Shown: piece after piece, positions 25,051 to 33,424 of the stretch
Layout: each line of letters begins with the position of its first letter
How positions within the stretch are numbered: position 1 is the first letter of the stretch
Source of the DNA: Streptomyces sp. NBC_01497
Lineage (GTDB): Bacteria; Actinomycetota; Actinomycetes; Streptomycetales; Streptomycetaceae
Length of the DNA stretch: 64,000 bases
Direction of reading: 5' to 3'
NCBI RefSeq assembly: GCF_036250695.1
Contig: NZ_CP109427.1
Span: forward strand, 7,192,001-7,256,000
Notes under the pieces: generated by a model
What the model was told of the DNA's origin: nothing
The model's database searches: none
What the model saw: only the letters and a program-made list of their open reading frames with translations
Translations under genes and position numbers: made by a program

Positions 25051-26042
25051 CAGTGGTCCTCTCCCGAGGCAGGGGGCACCGGGGCTGTGCGCAAAGCGTC
25101 GAGCGCGTTCCGGTCCAGTGGGGTTCCAGCGAGTTTCGCCGCGTAGAGCGCGGCGCCGATGACCGGTTCGTACAGCGGGTGCCGCAGCTCGTAGCCGGTG
25201 GTGCGGTGAGCCTTCAGCGCCGTGGTGAACGCCTCCAGGACCGCGGTGGCGGCGAAGGTGCCGCCGGAGTAGGAGACCGGCACGGTCTCGTCCGGGGCGA
25301 ACCCCAGCCGCTCACGGGTGACGTCGACGAGCAGGGCGAGTTCCCGGCCGGCCTCGGTCAGGATCGCCGCGGCGCTCTCGTCACCGAGAGCGGCGGCCTC
25401 GGCGACCTGGCGGCTGAGCGCGGCGATCTGGCCGCGGTTGCCCTTCCAGCGGTTGTAGACGACATCGATAACGTCGAGGTCGGACCCCGTGTCGAGGTGC
25501 TGGCGGAGTACTCCGGCCAGCGGGCCCTCGGGCAGTCGGCCGTCGCTCATCCGGGAGAAGGCCGCCAGGCCGCGGATCGCGATCCAGTAGGCGGACCCCT
25601 CGTCGCCGAACAGCTCGCCCCACCCGCCGATGCGCACCCCTCGGCCGAGCCGCTCGCCGTAGGTCATCGAGCCGGTTCCGCTGATCACGTTGATGCCGTC
25701 GACGGCGCCCAGCGAGCCGGCCCAGCCGCAGACCATGTCGTTGTCGCACGCGTAGCGGTCGTGTCCCAGCACCGCTCGCGGAGCTGCGTCCAGGACGGGG
25801 ACGTCACCGGACGACTCGCCGTAGCCGGGAATGGCGAAGAACGCGTAGTCGATCTCCGCCGGAGCGAGCCCGGCCGCGTCGCAGACCTTGTCCACGCCCT
25901 CTTTCAGGACGCGTCCGACCAGCTCGATACCCTCCGAGAAGTAGTACGAACTTGCCGCCGTCGCCCGCCCGCGCACCTGACCGTACCGGTCGACCAGGCA
26001 GAACGCGGTCTTTGTACCCCCGCCATCGACACCCAGGAACAT
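25050..26042 (-). CDS. BadF/BadG-type ATPase, N-acetylglucosamine kinase-like sugar kinase
   Basis: This 330-residue protein is of the hexokinase/ASKHA fold. Phosphate 1 is FLGVDGGGTKT (residues 2-12), the adenosine and phosphate 2 region is INVISGTGSMTYG, and the catalytic-side motif GGWGELFGDEGSAYWI is well conserved with eukaryotic-type NAGK and actinobacterial amino-sugar kinases. It should phosphorylate a hexosamine or N-acetylhexosamine at C6 after non-PTS uptake. It lies directly downstream of the AgaS-like gene and overlaps the transporter gene by one base, so it belongs to one transcript. The exact sugar (GalN, GalNAc, GlcNAc) is open. Confidence 0.82.
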   Translation of the reverse strand: MFLGVDGGGTKTAFCLVDRYGQVRGRATAASSYYFSEGIELVGRVLKEGVDKVCDAAGLAPAEIDYAFFAIPGYGESSGDVPVLDAAPRAVLGHDRYACDNDMVCGWAGSLGAVDGINVISGTGSMTYGERLGRGVRIGGWGELFGDEGSAYWIAIRGLAAFSRMSDGRLPEGPLAGVLRQHLDTGSDLDVIDVVYNRWKGNRGQIAALSRQVAEAAALGDESAAAILTEAGRELALLVDVTRERLGFAPDETVPVSYSGGTFAATAVLEAFTTALKAHRTTGYELRHPLYEPVIGAALYAAKLAGTPLDRNALDALRTAPVPPASGEDH

Positions 26043-26092
26043 CGTTGTACCTCCGTCCGGCGTCCGTGTTCGACGCCGTCTAGCCGACTTAC

Positions 26093-27256
26093 TCAGTTGT
26101 GCAGGGAGTGCAGGATCACGCCCTGCACCACCCGGTTGACTTCACCCGAGGGGAACGGATTGTCCGGTCGGATTCCCCGGCCCAGCGACGAGCGCAGGGC
26201 CAGAAGCTGGGCGCACACCACGGCGGGCAGGGCCAGGGCGACATCGTCGACGCCTTCGAGGTCCGGCAGCAGCCAGGTGTCGGCGCTGCCCGCCTGCGAT
26301 GGGGTGCGGGGGCCGGCGGAGACTGTCACGACGCTGCCGGGCGCGAGGCCCGCGCGCAGCTCGGCGACGATGTCCTGGTCGTACTGGCGGGTGTACGGGT
26401 CGTTCGACACGTACACGACGACGGCCGTTTGTCCGTTAAGTACCGCCTTGGGCCCGTGTCGGAAGCCTAGTGACGATTCGGACATGGCCACGACAGCACC
26501 GCCAGTGAGTTCGAGCACCTTCAGCGCCGACTCCTCGGCGAGGCCCTTGAGCGCCCCGCTGCCCAGGAAGACGAGGCGCTCGGGGGCGCGGTCGACCAGA
26601 GCGGCGATGGTGCGCTCGACACCGGCGTCCTCAAGGACCCACTCGGCGGCGCGCGCCAGGCGCTCGGCGATGCCACCGGGGGCCTCGCCGCCCAGGGCGA
26701 GCAGCGCCGCGAGCGTCATGCAGGTGAAGCTCGACGTCATGGCGAAGCCCTGGTCGTTCGACGCGGCGGGCATCAGCAGCACGCGTGAGTTCGGCCGGTC
26801 GGCGTGGTTGCGCGCCAGGCTGCCCTGCGGGTTGCAGGTGATCACGAGGTGGTGCACATCGGAGAGCACCTGGTCGGCCAGGTCGGTGGCGGCCACGCTC
26901 TCGGGACTGTCGCCCGACCTCGCGAAGGACACCAGCAGTGTGGGTACGTCCGCCGCGAGGCACCCGCGGGGGTCGGCGACGAGATCCGTGGTGGACACCG
27001 CGTCGACGCGCCGTCCCAGACGCCGCCCCAGTGCGCTCTGCAGCACCCGGCCGGCGAACGCGGAGGTACCCGCGCCGGTGAGCACGACGCGCAGGTCCGC
27101 GCGGGCCGTCAGCGGGAGCAGGAACGCGTCCAGCGACGGCCGGGCCTGGGCGACGATCCGGTCGACCTCCCGCCACAGGGCGGGCTGCTGGGCGATCTCG
27201 CGGACGGTGTTGGCGGCCCCGTTGTCGACGGGCAGGCTGCCGGAAAGGGAAGTCAC
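26093..27256 (-). CDS. agaS: SIS-domain ketose/aldose isomerase-deaminase (AgaS family)
   Basis: This 387-residue protein has two SIS domains. The first shows VVLTGAGTSAFAGRVLQSAL, then the characteristic VSFARSGDSPESVAATDLA; the second has LVFLGSGALKGLAEESALK with the ELTGG and SSLGFRHGPKA catalytic region. AgaS proteins convert galactosamine 6-phosphate to tagatose 6-phosphate and ammonia. The start is GTG at 27256, overlapping the KbaZ stop codon (GTGA at 27253-27256); a longer open frame upstream only reads through KbaZ. Placement between the KbaZ and kinase genes supports a galactosamine-type pathway. Confidence 0.82.
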   Translation of the reverse strand: MTSLSGSLPVDNGAANTVREIAQQPALWREVDRIVAQARPSLDAFLLPLTARADLRVVLTGAGTSAFAGRVLQSALGRRLGRRVDAVSTTDLVADPRGCLAADVPTLLVSFARSGDSPESVAATDLADQVLSDVHHLVITCNPQGSLARNHADRPNSRVLLMPAASNDQGFAMTSSFTCMTLAALLALGGEAPGGIAERLARAAEWVLEDAGVERTIAALVDRAPERLVFLGSGALKGLAEESALKVLELTGGAVVAMSESSLGFRHGPKAVLNGQTAVVVYVSNDPYTRQYDQDIVAELRAGLAPGSVVTVSAGPRTPSQAGSADTWLLPDLEGVDDVALALPAVVCAQLLALRSSLGRGIRPDNPFPSGEVNRVVQGVILHSLHN

Positions 27257-28548
27257 GCGCACTCCTTGTGATTCGGGTCGCAGGCCTGGCCGTAGTCGCG
27301 AAGGACATCGCGGACGTGGTCCACGGCCAGGTCTCGGGGGCCGGCGGCGATCTCTCCGCGGCGGACGCGGGCGTACTGGTTCGGAAGGTGGGCGCTCAGC
27401 AGCGGCAGCGGGATCTCCAGCGCCGCGAGGTTGTCCAGCAGCCGGGTCTGGGCCGCGGCGATCTCGGCGTCGGGCCAGTAGTAGCGCAGCCGGTCGCTGA
27501 AGCTGTAGCGGCGGGCGAGGCGCTGTTCGTCCGCGCTGCCCGGGTAGTAGCCCTCCCACATGGCCGGTTCGGCGAGCATCCGCCGCTCGACGACCTCGGG
27601 CAGGCGTGAGCGGTCGGCGGCCGGCACCAGCTCGTCCTCGATCGCGGCGAGCGCGAACAGCGCCTCACGCAGGGCGAAGGTGAGCCCGGGGCCGACCTTG
27701 AGGACCGCCCAGTGGTCCTCGACCAGCGCGGTGAGCGCCTCGGGCCTCTGGTAGTCGGTCGAGTGCGCCTCGAAGACCATCGCGGGTTCGTCGTCGAGGA
27801 CCCGGCGCAGTTCGGCCGTCCCCTCCCGCCGGTAGTCGACGACCCGCAGGTGGTCGAACTCCACCGCGGGCTGGACGACCAGGGCCATCACCCGCGGCCA
27901 GACGCCGGTGATGCCGTGTGCGGCGAACGCCTTCCGGTGCTCCTCCAGGGTGGTGCGCGCGGCCTCCGCCGTGGTGGGGGCGAGGACGCCGAGGTCCTCG
28001 TGCGCGCCGCCCGGGGTCGGGACCTCGGTCCCGATCACGTAGCGGATGCGCTCGGCCTCCCGCTCGCCCACGGTGTCCTCGGCGGCGCGGATCATCCGCG
28101 CGGCGCGCTCGGCGACCACGTCGTCGGTCAGCGGGGCGGGGTCTCCGGCGCAGGGGAAGCTGCAGTCGAGGTGGATCTTGGTGAAGCCGGCCGCGGCGTA
28201 GGCGGCGACCAGGGCGCACGCCCGCTCCATCGCCTCGTCGGGCGACAGGGCGCGCCACCGGTTCGGGCCGAGGTGATCGCCACCGAGGATCACCCGGTCC
28301 AGTGGCAGACCATGGTCGGCCGCGATGCCGTGCACGAGGTCCCGGAAGTCGGCGGGTCGCATACCCGTGTAACCGCCGTACTGGTCGACCTGGTTGGAGG
28401 TCGCCTCGACCAGCGCGTCGCCGCCGCTGTCGAGTGCCTGCACCACGGCCGCCTCGATGACCAGCGGGTGGGCCGAACACACGGAGGTGATGCCCTGCGG
28501 CCGTCCCGCCTTCTGGTGCTCGACCACTTTGTCCAGTGGACTGCGCAT
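27253..28548 (-). CDS. kbaZ: Tagatose-1,6-bisphosphate aldolase accessory subunit (GatZ/KbaZ family)
   Basis: This protein of about 431 residues is of the GatZ/KbaZ type. Its signature segments are GITSVCSAHPLVIEAA (about 20-35), EATSNQVDQYGGYTGM, LGGDHLGPNRW, and KIHLDCSFPCAGDP. The family stabilises the KbaY/GatY aldolase subunit and was once mistaken for a kinase. ATG at 28548 is preceded by GAGGAG at good spacing; an in-frame start nine codons earlier is less likely. It is the first gene of the operon, divergent from the GntR gene at 28673, so the promoter lies at about 28560-28660. Confidence 0.85.
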   Translation of the reverse strand: MRSPLDKVVEHQKAGRPQGITSVCSAHPLVIEAAVVQALDSGGDALVEATSNQVDQYGGYTGMRPADFRDLVHGIAADHGLPLDRVILGGDHLGPNRWRALSPDEAMERACALVAAYAAAGFTKIHLDCSFPCAGDPAPLTDDVVAERAARMIRAAEDTVGEREAERIRYVIGTEVPTPGGAHEDLGVLAPTTAEAARTTLEEHRKAFAAHGITGVWPRVMALVVQPAVEFDHLRVVDYRREGTAELRRVLDDEPAMVFEAHSTDYQRPEALTALVEDHWAVLKVGPGLTFALREALFALAAIEDELVPAADRSRLPEVVERRMLAEPAMWEGYYPGSADEQRLARRYSFSDRLRYYWPDAEIAAAQTRLLDNLAALEIPLPLLSAHLPNQYARVRRGEIAAGPRDLAVDHVRDVLRDYGQACDPNHKECA

Positions 28549-28624
28549 AGCGCGCTCCTCGCCTTCTCTTGCCACGTTCTGGGCGCATTTGACCGCTTAG
28601 CCCGGAACTCGAATGGAACAGTAC

Positions 28625-28675
28625 TGGTCTTGATGGTGGCCGTCAATGGTCCATATCTGGTATGCTTCTGGTATG
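28625..28675. promoter_or_regulatory. Cluster of TGGT half-sites between the operon and its GntR regulator
   Basis: TGGT occurs at 28625, 28634, 28647, 28658 and 28669. The last two are in ATCTGGTATG and TTCTGGTATG, direct repeats 11 bp apart, one helical turn. The last copy runs into the proposed GntR start codon. This array in the divergent gap is a likely operator for the GntR protein, covering both promoters. Confidence 0.5.
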
Positions 28676-29479
28676 TCTTCCACGGAATCGACGTCGCCTT
28701 TTCCCCGGGGCCTGCTGGCTGACGACACCCTGCCGCTGTACGCCCAGGTCGCGGCCCGACTGTGGGCCGATGTGTCGGCCGACGGGGCCAGGGCCGGGGA
28801 CCGTCTGCCGTCGGAGCGCACCCTCGCCGCCCGGTACGGGGTGTCGCGCGTCACCATGCGCGCGGCGCTCACGGACCTCGCCGCCAGGGGGATGGCCGAG
28901 TCCGCCGCGGCCCGCGGCTGGTTCGTCGCGGGACCGGCCGTCTCGCCGGACCCGGTCGACACCTTCGCGGCCTCCGCAACTCCCGGTGCGGACGCGCACA
29001 TTGTCGAGGGCTTCGCCGACTATGCGGCCAAACACGGGCTGGTCACCCGCAGTCGGGTCCTGCAGTCCGTGGTCCGGCCGGCGACCGTCAGTGAGTCCGA
29101 GACGCTGCGTGTCGGCCCCGGTGCCGCCCTGTTCGAAATGCGGCGGCTGCGCTTCCTCGACGACATCGTGGTCGTGCTGGAACACAACCGACTGCCGCTG
29201 GCGCTCTGCCCCGCCCTCGCCGAGACCGACTTCACCGAGGCATCGCTCTTCGCGACGCTGCGCGGTGGCCGGCCCCCCCAACTGCCCAGGGTCGCGGACT
29301 ACTCGGTGGAGGCTCGACAGCCCGACGCCACCGAACGCGAACTCCTGGAGATCACCGACGCGACTCCGGTGCTCCTCGCGCACCAGCTCGCGTTCAACCA
29401 GGACGGCCGTCCCCTCGAACTCACCCTGGCCATCTACCGCGGCGACCGCTACCGCTTCCGGGCGTCCATCACCTCCTGA
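28673..29479 (+). CDS. GntR-family (HutC/UTRA) regulator of the amino-sugar operon
   Basis: This 268-residue regulator has an N-terminal winged HTH: LPLYAQVAARLWADVSADGA, then LPSERTLAARYGVSRVTMRAALTDL at about residues 20-75. A C-terminal UTRA effector domain follows (LRVGPGAALFEMRRLRFLDD..., ending ...GDRYRFRASI). UTRA domains often bind phosphorylated sugars such as GlcNAc-6P. ATG at 28673 has no Shine-Dalgarno and may be leaderless; an alternative ATG at 28646 would add nine residues. Divergent from KbaZ, it is the obvious regulator of the operon at 23154-28548. Confidence 0.85.
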   Translation: MSSTESTSPFPRGLLADDTLPLYAQVAARLWADVSADGARAGDRLPSERTLAARYGVSRVTMRAALTDLAARGMAESAAARGWFVAGPAVSPDPVDTFAASATPGADAHIVEGFADYAAKHGLVTRSRVLQSVVRPATVSESETLRVGPGAALFEMRRLRFLDDIVVVLEHNRLPLALCPALAETDFTEASLFATLRGGRPPQLPRVADYSVEARQPDATERELLEITDATPVLLAHQLAFNQDGRPLELTLAIYRGDRYRFRASITS

Positions 29480-29939
29480 AGGCGGGGGTGTTGAGTCAGC
29501 GGGTGGTGGGTGCGTCGCCGGGCGGGCGAGCGGGGGTGTGTCCGCAACCGCTGCCCGGGGGCCCCGGCACAGGGCCGCTCCCGGGCGGGCGGGACGGAAC
29601 CGGCGGCCCGTTGGGGGAGGTCGGACGCGACGTCACGGCCCGAGGCCGTCTTCCTCGCCCGTCGGGGCCTGTTGGTCACGGCCGCGCACGGGAGGGTCCG
29701 CTCGGTGGCCGACGCGGGGGGCGCGCCGCCGGAGCCGTGGGTACGGTGCGCCGGCGTCGAACGCACACAGGTGTGTGACCCGTGCGGTGGGTGATCCGCC
29801 CCACCGCGGTCCGCTCGTCGCGCGGCGCCCGCCCCGACGCTCGCGGATACCGGCGCGCGGCTGTGACGGTACGGGGCGACCGGCTGCCGGGCGCATCGCC
29901 TGAACGGCCCGGCCGCCGCCGGGGAGGTCCCACTCGCGG
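29480..29939. other. Intergenic region with no recognisable gene
   Basis: This very GC-rich 460-bp stretch follows the GntR stop codon. Several frames are open on both strands but share no known domain and no ribosome binding site. No repeat or clear promoter was found. Confidence 0.5.
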
Positions 29940-29970
29940 GCCAGGCCCGGCAGTGTGCGCCGGGCCTGGC
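29940..29970 (-). terminator. Terminator downstream of the alginate lyase gene
   Basis: GCCAGGCCCGGC (29940-29951) and GCCGGGCCTGGC (29959-29970) form a perfect 12-bp stem with a 7-nt loop, 22 bp beyond the lyase stop codon. Confidence 0.8.
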
Positions 29971-29992
29971 GGGTGCCGCGCCGGATCTCGGC

Positions 29993-30766
29993 TCAGCCGC
30001 TGTGGGAGACGGTCAGTCCGTAGAAGGCGACGCGCGCTCCGTTGGTGGTGCTGTCCGAGGACGACTGGTTGTAGGAGCCGGCCTTGAAGTACTGCTTGTA
30101 GGCGTCGAAGGACGACGGGATGGCGTAGTGCGTCGTGGTGCCGTTGACCGTCAGATCGATCGTGTTGCCACCGGAGACGGCGATCGTGTAGGTCCACGTC
30201 TTGCCGATCGACACGTGGCCCACGGTGTGCGTGGTCTGACCGCCGGACGGCGAGTTCTCGGTGCCCGCGATGATGTCGCCGTTCGCGTGGTAGTAGAGCT
30301 CGATCAGCGGCTTGGTGGACGAGCCGCCCGTACCCAGGTGGATCTGGCCGACGCACACGTTCGACGTCACCGACACCACCCGCAGGGTGGCGCTCAGCTT
30401 GTGGCTGCCGCTGAGCGACCAGTTCGCGGCGCTGCCGTTGGTCATCTCGCGGAGCTCGGAGCGGGCGTAGTTGGAGTTGGGTGTGGTCACACCCTTCTCC
30501 GGCGCCCAGAAGGTCATCGCGCCGTCGCGTGTGTCGGTGTAGAAGTACGAGTCCTGGAAGCCGTCGTCCCCCTGCAGCCGTGAGGACGAGATGGTGGTCG
30601 GGGAGCCGGGGGAGCCGACGGGCTCCTGCAGTTCCCACTTGGAGAGGTCGAAGTTGCCGCCGGGCGCGACCGTGGGGGACGCGGCGCTGGCGCTGCCGCC
30701 GAGACTGAGCACGCCGGCTATGCCGACCGCGGCGGCTGCGGCGAGGAGCTTGGAGTGGAGTTTCAT
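29993..30766 (-). CDS. Secreted polysaccharide lyase family 7 (alginate lyase)
   Basis: This 257-residue protein has a clear signal peptide (1-28, ending GGSASA) and a PL7 jelly-roll domain with the three family motifs: RSELRE (substrate-binding arginine), QIHLG (catalytic His region) and YFKAGSYNQ (Tyr/Lys). It cleaves beta-1,4 linkages in alginate by beta-elimination outside the cell; QIH rather than QVH is usually linked with poly-guluronate or mixed specificity. The upstream open frame is ignored: ATG at 30766 begins the signal peptide. Two GTTCA(N6)TGAAC palindromes and a GGTCTAGTCCA motif lie upstream and suggest substrate-dependent control. Confidence 0.92.
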   Translation of the reverse strand: MKLHSKLLAAAAAVGIAGVLSLGGSASAASPTVAPGGNFDLSKWELQEPVGSPGSPTTISSSRLQGDDGFQDSYFYTDTRDGAMTFWAPEKGVTTPNSNYARSELREMTNGSAANWSLSGSHKLSATLRVVSVTSNVCVGQIHLGTGGSSTKPLIELYYHANGDIIAGTENSPSGGQTTHTVGHVSIGKTWTYTIAVSGGNTIDLTVNGTTTHYAIPSSFDAYKQYFKAGSYNQSSSDSTTNGARVAFYGLTVSHSG

Positions 30767-30789
30767 GTGGGGCCCTTCCGACGCTCGAA

Positions 30790-31016
30790 GTTCAGCTATG
30801 TGAACTAGGTCTAGTCCAACGAGGCGCCTGATCTGGATAGCACGACCCCTTCCCGCCGTCAACGAATCGCGCACGCAACGGAGTTGGTCTTCGCAGCTCA
30901 ACGCGCCCAGCTGGGGGAAGGAGAAGCGTGACAAAGAGACGTTCGCTGCCTGGTCGGAGACTCGCGACCCTCCGGAAAGCTTCTTCGGGCGCGCGTGAAT
31001 GTTCATATAGGTGAAC
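30790..31016. promoter_or_regulatory. Twin palindromes and a GGTCTAGTCCA motif upstream of the alginate lyase
   Basis: GTTCAGCTATGTGAAC (30790-30805) and GTTCATATAGGTGAAC (31001-31016) share identical 5-bp arms and a 6-bp spacer, 211 bp apart, and could be bridged by one repressor. Next to the first lies AGGTCTAGTCCA (30807-30818); on the minus strand this reads TGGACTAGACCT and overlaps the likely -35 region (TTGGAC). The first palindrome is 24 bp from the lyase start codon. Confidence 0.6.
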
Positions 31017-31088
31017 GATGATCCGTCATGCGACAGACCTCGGGCAGGGTGGGGCGCGGTGCCCTGCCCGGGCCGCATCAGTCGCGTG

Positions 31089-33245
31089 TCAGGCCTGTTG
31101 GGCCCCGCGCGCCGTGAAGACCACGGCCCGTGCGCGGCGCGGCGTCATCACCGGCGCCAGCACCGGGTCGGTCAGGAGGACGACGGGGGCGATCCGGTGC
31201 GGTGACGCTGCCTGCCACGCGGGCAGAGCCAACTCGATGACGGTCCAGGCCTCGTCTCCCGATCCGCGGGACGCCAGCAGCCGCGCGGTGTCGAGAGCCT
31301 GCTGGAAGGCCGGCGGCTCCGGCAGGGGCGGCGCCTGATAGCGCGTCGCCCACTCCTCCCAGGCCGGTCCGATGGCGGCTCCGGTGGCGGTCAGTGGCAG
31401 ACCGGGAAGGTCGGGCAGGAAATCGCCGAGGACCCGGGCCGCCCAGCCGGCCGCACCGGGCCGGTCGGCGGCGGCACACCGCAGGAACAGCGGCACCGCC
31501 TCGGCGCGGATCTGCTCGCGGCCGATCGCGGCCACCACGTGCGGGCGGTGCAGCACACCCCGCAACTCGTGGTGGGTGAACCTGCTGTCGAGGAACGCGG
31601 AGAGGATCACCTTCAGGTACGCCGCGGCCCCCGACCCCTTCTCCGCGGCGGTGCCGAACGCCGAGAGCGCCACGTCCACCTCGCCGCGCAGCGCCGCGTC
31701 CCGGCCCAGGGCGAGGTGTTCCTCGGCGCCCTCCGGACGGACGGGACGCCCCTCCTGCCCCCGTATCCGCTCGAACGAGGCACGCTCCTCGGCGATGAGT
31801 TCGGCGAAGGAGGCGAAACGTTCACCGAGTCCCGGATACCAGCTGGCCCAGATGTGGGCGGCCCACTCGCCGTCGGGCGACACGTCGGCCGGGTCGAGCA
31901 GCCAGTACTGGGCGTCGCCCTGCCCCGAGACCAGGACCACGCGGTCCATGAACTCCCGGTCGTCCGCGTCCTCGTCGTCCTCGCCCCGCAGGATCTCCCA
32001 CGTGTCGGGTTCGGCGTCGCGCAGCAGGCCGACGGTCGCGGTGTCGCGCAGTTCCGCCATGAAGAGGCTGATGTTCCGCCAGCCGTCGGAGGTCGCCAGG
32101 AAGGACCGGTAGCTCGGTGGAAGGACGGAGCCGAGCCGCTTCTCCAGCGCGACCAGTTGCTCCTCGGACGCTCCCGGACGGCCGAGCCAGGACGCGTCGC
32201 GCTGTCGCGGTGTGATGTCGGCGAGCTCACCGTCCGCTGCGACGCGCAGCATGTCGCGGCTGTACTCGGCGAGGTAGGGACGCCAGCGCTCGACGGTGTC
32301 GAGCCGCACCGACCCCGGTTCACCGGCCACCCCCTCGTAGGGCACCGGTGCCTGCCCCGCCCGGCGGTGGTGGCCGGTGAACGAGACCGGGACAGGACCC
32401 GTGGCGTGGAACCGCACCTGCGAGAGCTGGGTGTGCGGGGAGCCGGAGTTGCCGACGATCTCCAGCCGGAGGTACCGGTAGGGCTCGGACCCCGCCCGCT
32501 CGGTGATGTCGAAGCCGCGCTCCATGTGCCTGCCGGGGAAGAACTCCTCGGTGCGTATGTCGAGCGTGACCCACGTCCGCCCGTCCGCCGAGCCCTTGAG
32601 GATCCAGGAGCGCGGGTCGCGGTCCGGCGCGTCGTTGGCCGAGGAGAGCACATAGTGCCGGACGGTGACCGGCCTGAGCAGGGTGAAGCGGAGCCAGTCG
32701 CCGCCCCGGCCCCGGACCGTGAGCCACTTGCTGCTCGTCCTGTCCAGCACGTTCTCCGCGACCTCGCCGGCCGCGGGGTGCTCGCCGCTCGCCTCCACTG
32801 CCCTTATCTGGGCGGTGAGTTCGCCGCCATCGAGGTCGCGGGTGTGCAGTGTGACAGCGCCACCGCCGCCGGAGCGGTCGGTCCAGCAGATGCGTACGAC
32901 CGGCGCGCCGCCGTCCTCGATCAGCACCCGCAGCTCGCCCGCCCCTTGTGGACGCAGGGCCCGGAACCGGTACGGGGGACGCTCCGGCGGCTCGCTGTCC
33001 CGCAGGCCCCGCCAGGCGTACGACGTCCCGTCCGGGTCGAGCCGCACCCCGAGGAACCGGTCCATGCCCCCGTCGAAGTCCACGGTGGCCTCCGCCCCGT
33101 CCCGGTCCCGCCAGCCGAGCTGGGAGAGGGCGACGGCTTCCCCGGGCGCGAGCATCAGTGTGACCCGTCGGTCACCCACCCACTCCTTTGATCCGGGCCG
33201 CTGCCGCTCCGTGCGGAAGGCGAAGGCCCGCGGTGTTGCCGTCAT
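31089..33245 (-). CDS. SMI1/KNR4-family mosaic protein with a discoidin-like domain
   Basis: This 718-residue cytoplasmic protein has three recognisable parts. Residues about 110-280 include a region resembling discoidin (F5/8 type C): ENVLDRTSSKWLTV, ILKGSADGRTWVTLDIR, and RYLRLEIVGNSGSPHTQLSQVRFH. Residues about 330-500 form an SMI1/KNR4 (SUKH) domain: EEQLVALEKRLGSVLPPSYR, FLATSDGWRN, and a RFASFAELI end. The C-terminal 200 residues are Ala-rich helices, possibly tetratricopeptide-like (LGRDAALRGEVDVALSAFG). SUKH domains occur in immunity proteins to nuclease toxins and in regulators. The start is ATG at 33245 after AGGAGCTCAGC. Confidence 0.78.
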   Translation of the reverse strand: MTATPRAFAFRTERQRPGSKEWVGDRRVTLMLAPGEAVALSQLGWRDRDGAEATVDFDGGMDRFLGVRLDPDGTSYAWRGLRDSEPPERPPYRFRALRPQGAGELRVLIEDGGAPVVRICWTDRSGGGGAVTLHTRDLDGGELTAQIRAVEASGEHPAAGEVAENVLDRTSSKWLTVRGRGGDWLRFTLLRPVTVRHYVLSSANDAPDRDPRSWILKGSADGRTWVTLDIRTEEFFPGRHMERGFDITERAGSEPYRYLRLEIVGNSGSPHTQLSQVRFHATGPVPVSFTGHHRRAGQAPVPYEGVAGEPGSVRLDTVERWRPYLAEYSRDMLRVAADGELADITPRQRDASWLGRPGASEEQLVALEKRLGSVLPPSYRSFLATSDGWRNISLFMAELRDTATVGLLRDAEPDTWEILRGEDDEDADDREFMDRVVLVSGQGDAQYWLLDPADVSPDGEWAAHIWASWYPGLGERFASFAELIAEERASFERIRGQEGRPVRPEGAEEHLALGRDAALRGEVDVALSAFGTAAEKGSGAAAYLKVILSAFLDSRFTHHELRGVLHRPHVVAAIGREQIRAEAVPLFLRCAAADRPGAAGWAARVLGDFLPDLPGLPLTATGAAIGPAWEEWATRYQAPPLPEPPAFQQALDTARLLASRGSGDEAWTVIELALPAWQAASPHRIAPVVLLTDPVLAPVMTPRRARAVVFTARGAQQA

Positions 33246-33373
33246 GCTGAGCTCCTGACGCTCTGTGTCCGACTCCGGTACCGCAGAGGCTAGGAGCACC
33301 CACTGACAATCGGCCCTTTGAAGGGCGCTGTTGGGGGCGGCCGGCGGACCCGTCCTCGTACGTCCGGCACGAG

Positions 33374-33413
33374 GGGCCCTGCGCGGGGGGCTGTCGTCCG
33401 CTTCGCAGGGCCC
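33374..33413 (-). terminator. Hairpin downstream of the quinone oxidoreductase gene
   Basis: GGGCCCTGCG (33374-33383) pairs perfectly with CGCAGGGCCC (33404-33413); the loop is 20 nt. It lies 12 bp beyond the stop codon. Confidence 0.55.
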
Positions 33414-33424
33414 GCCGCCCGGTA

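Noticed and set aside
25053..27500. 815-codon plus-strand frame opposite the kinase and AgaS genes
   Set aside because: Shadow of conserved minus-strand genes; composition is Arg/Ser/Pro-rich with no domain.
29480..29939. Short overlapping frames in both strands after the GntR gene
   Set aside because: None has a start signal or conserved residues; all look like open frames due to GC content.
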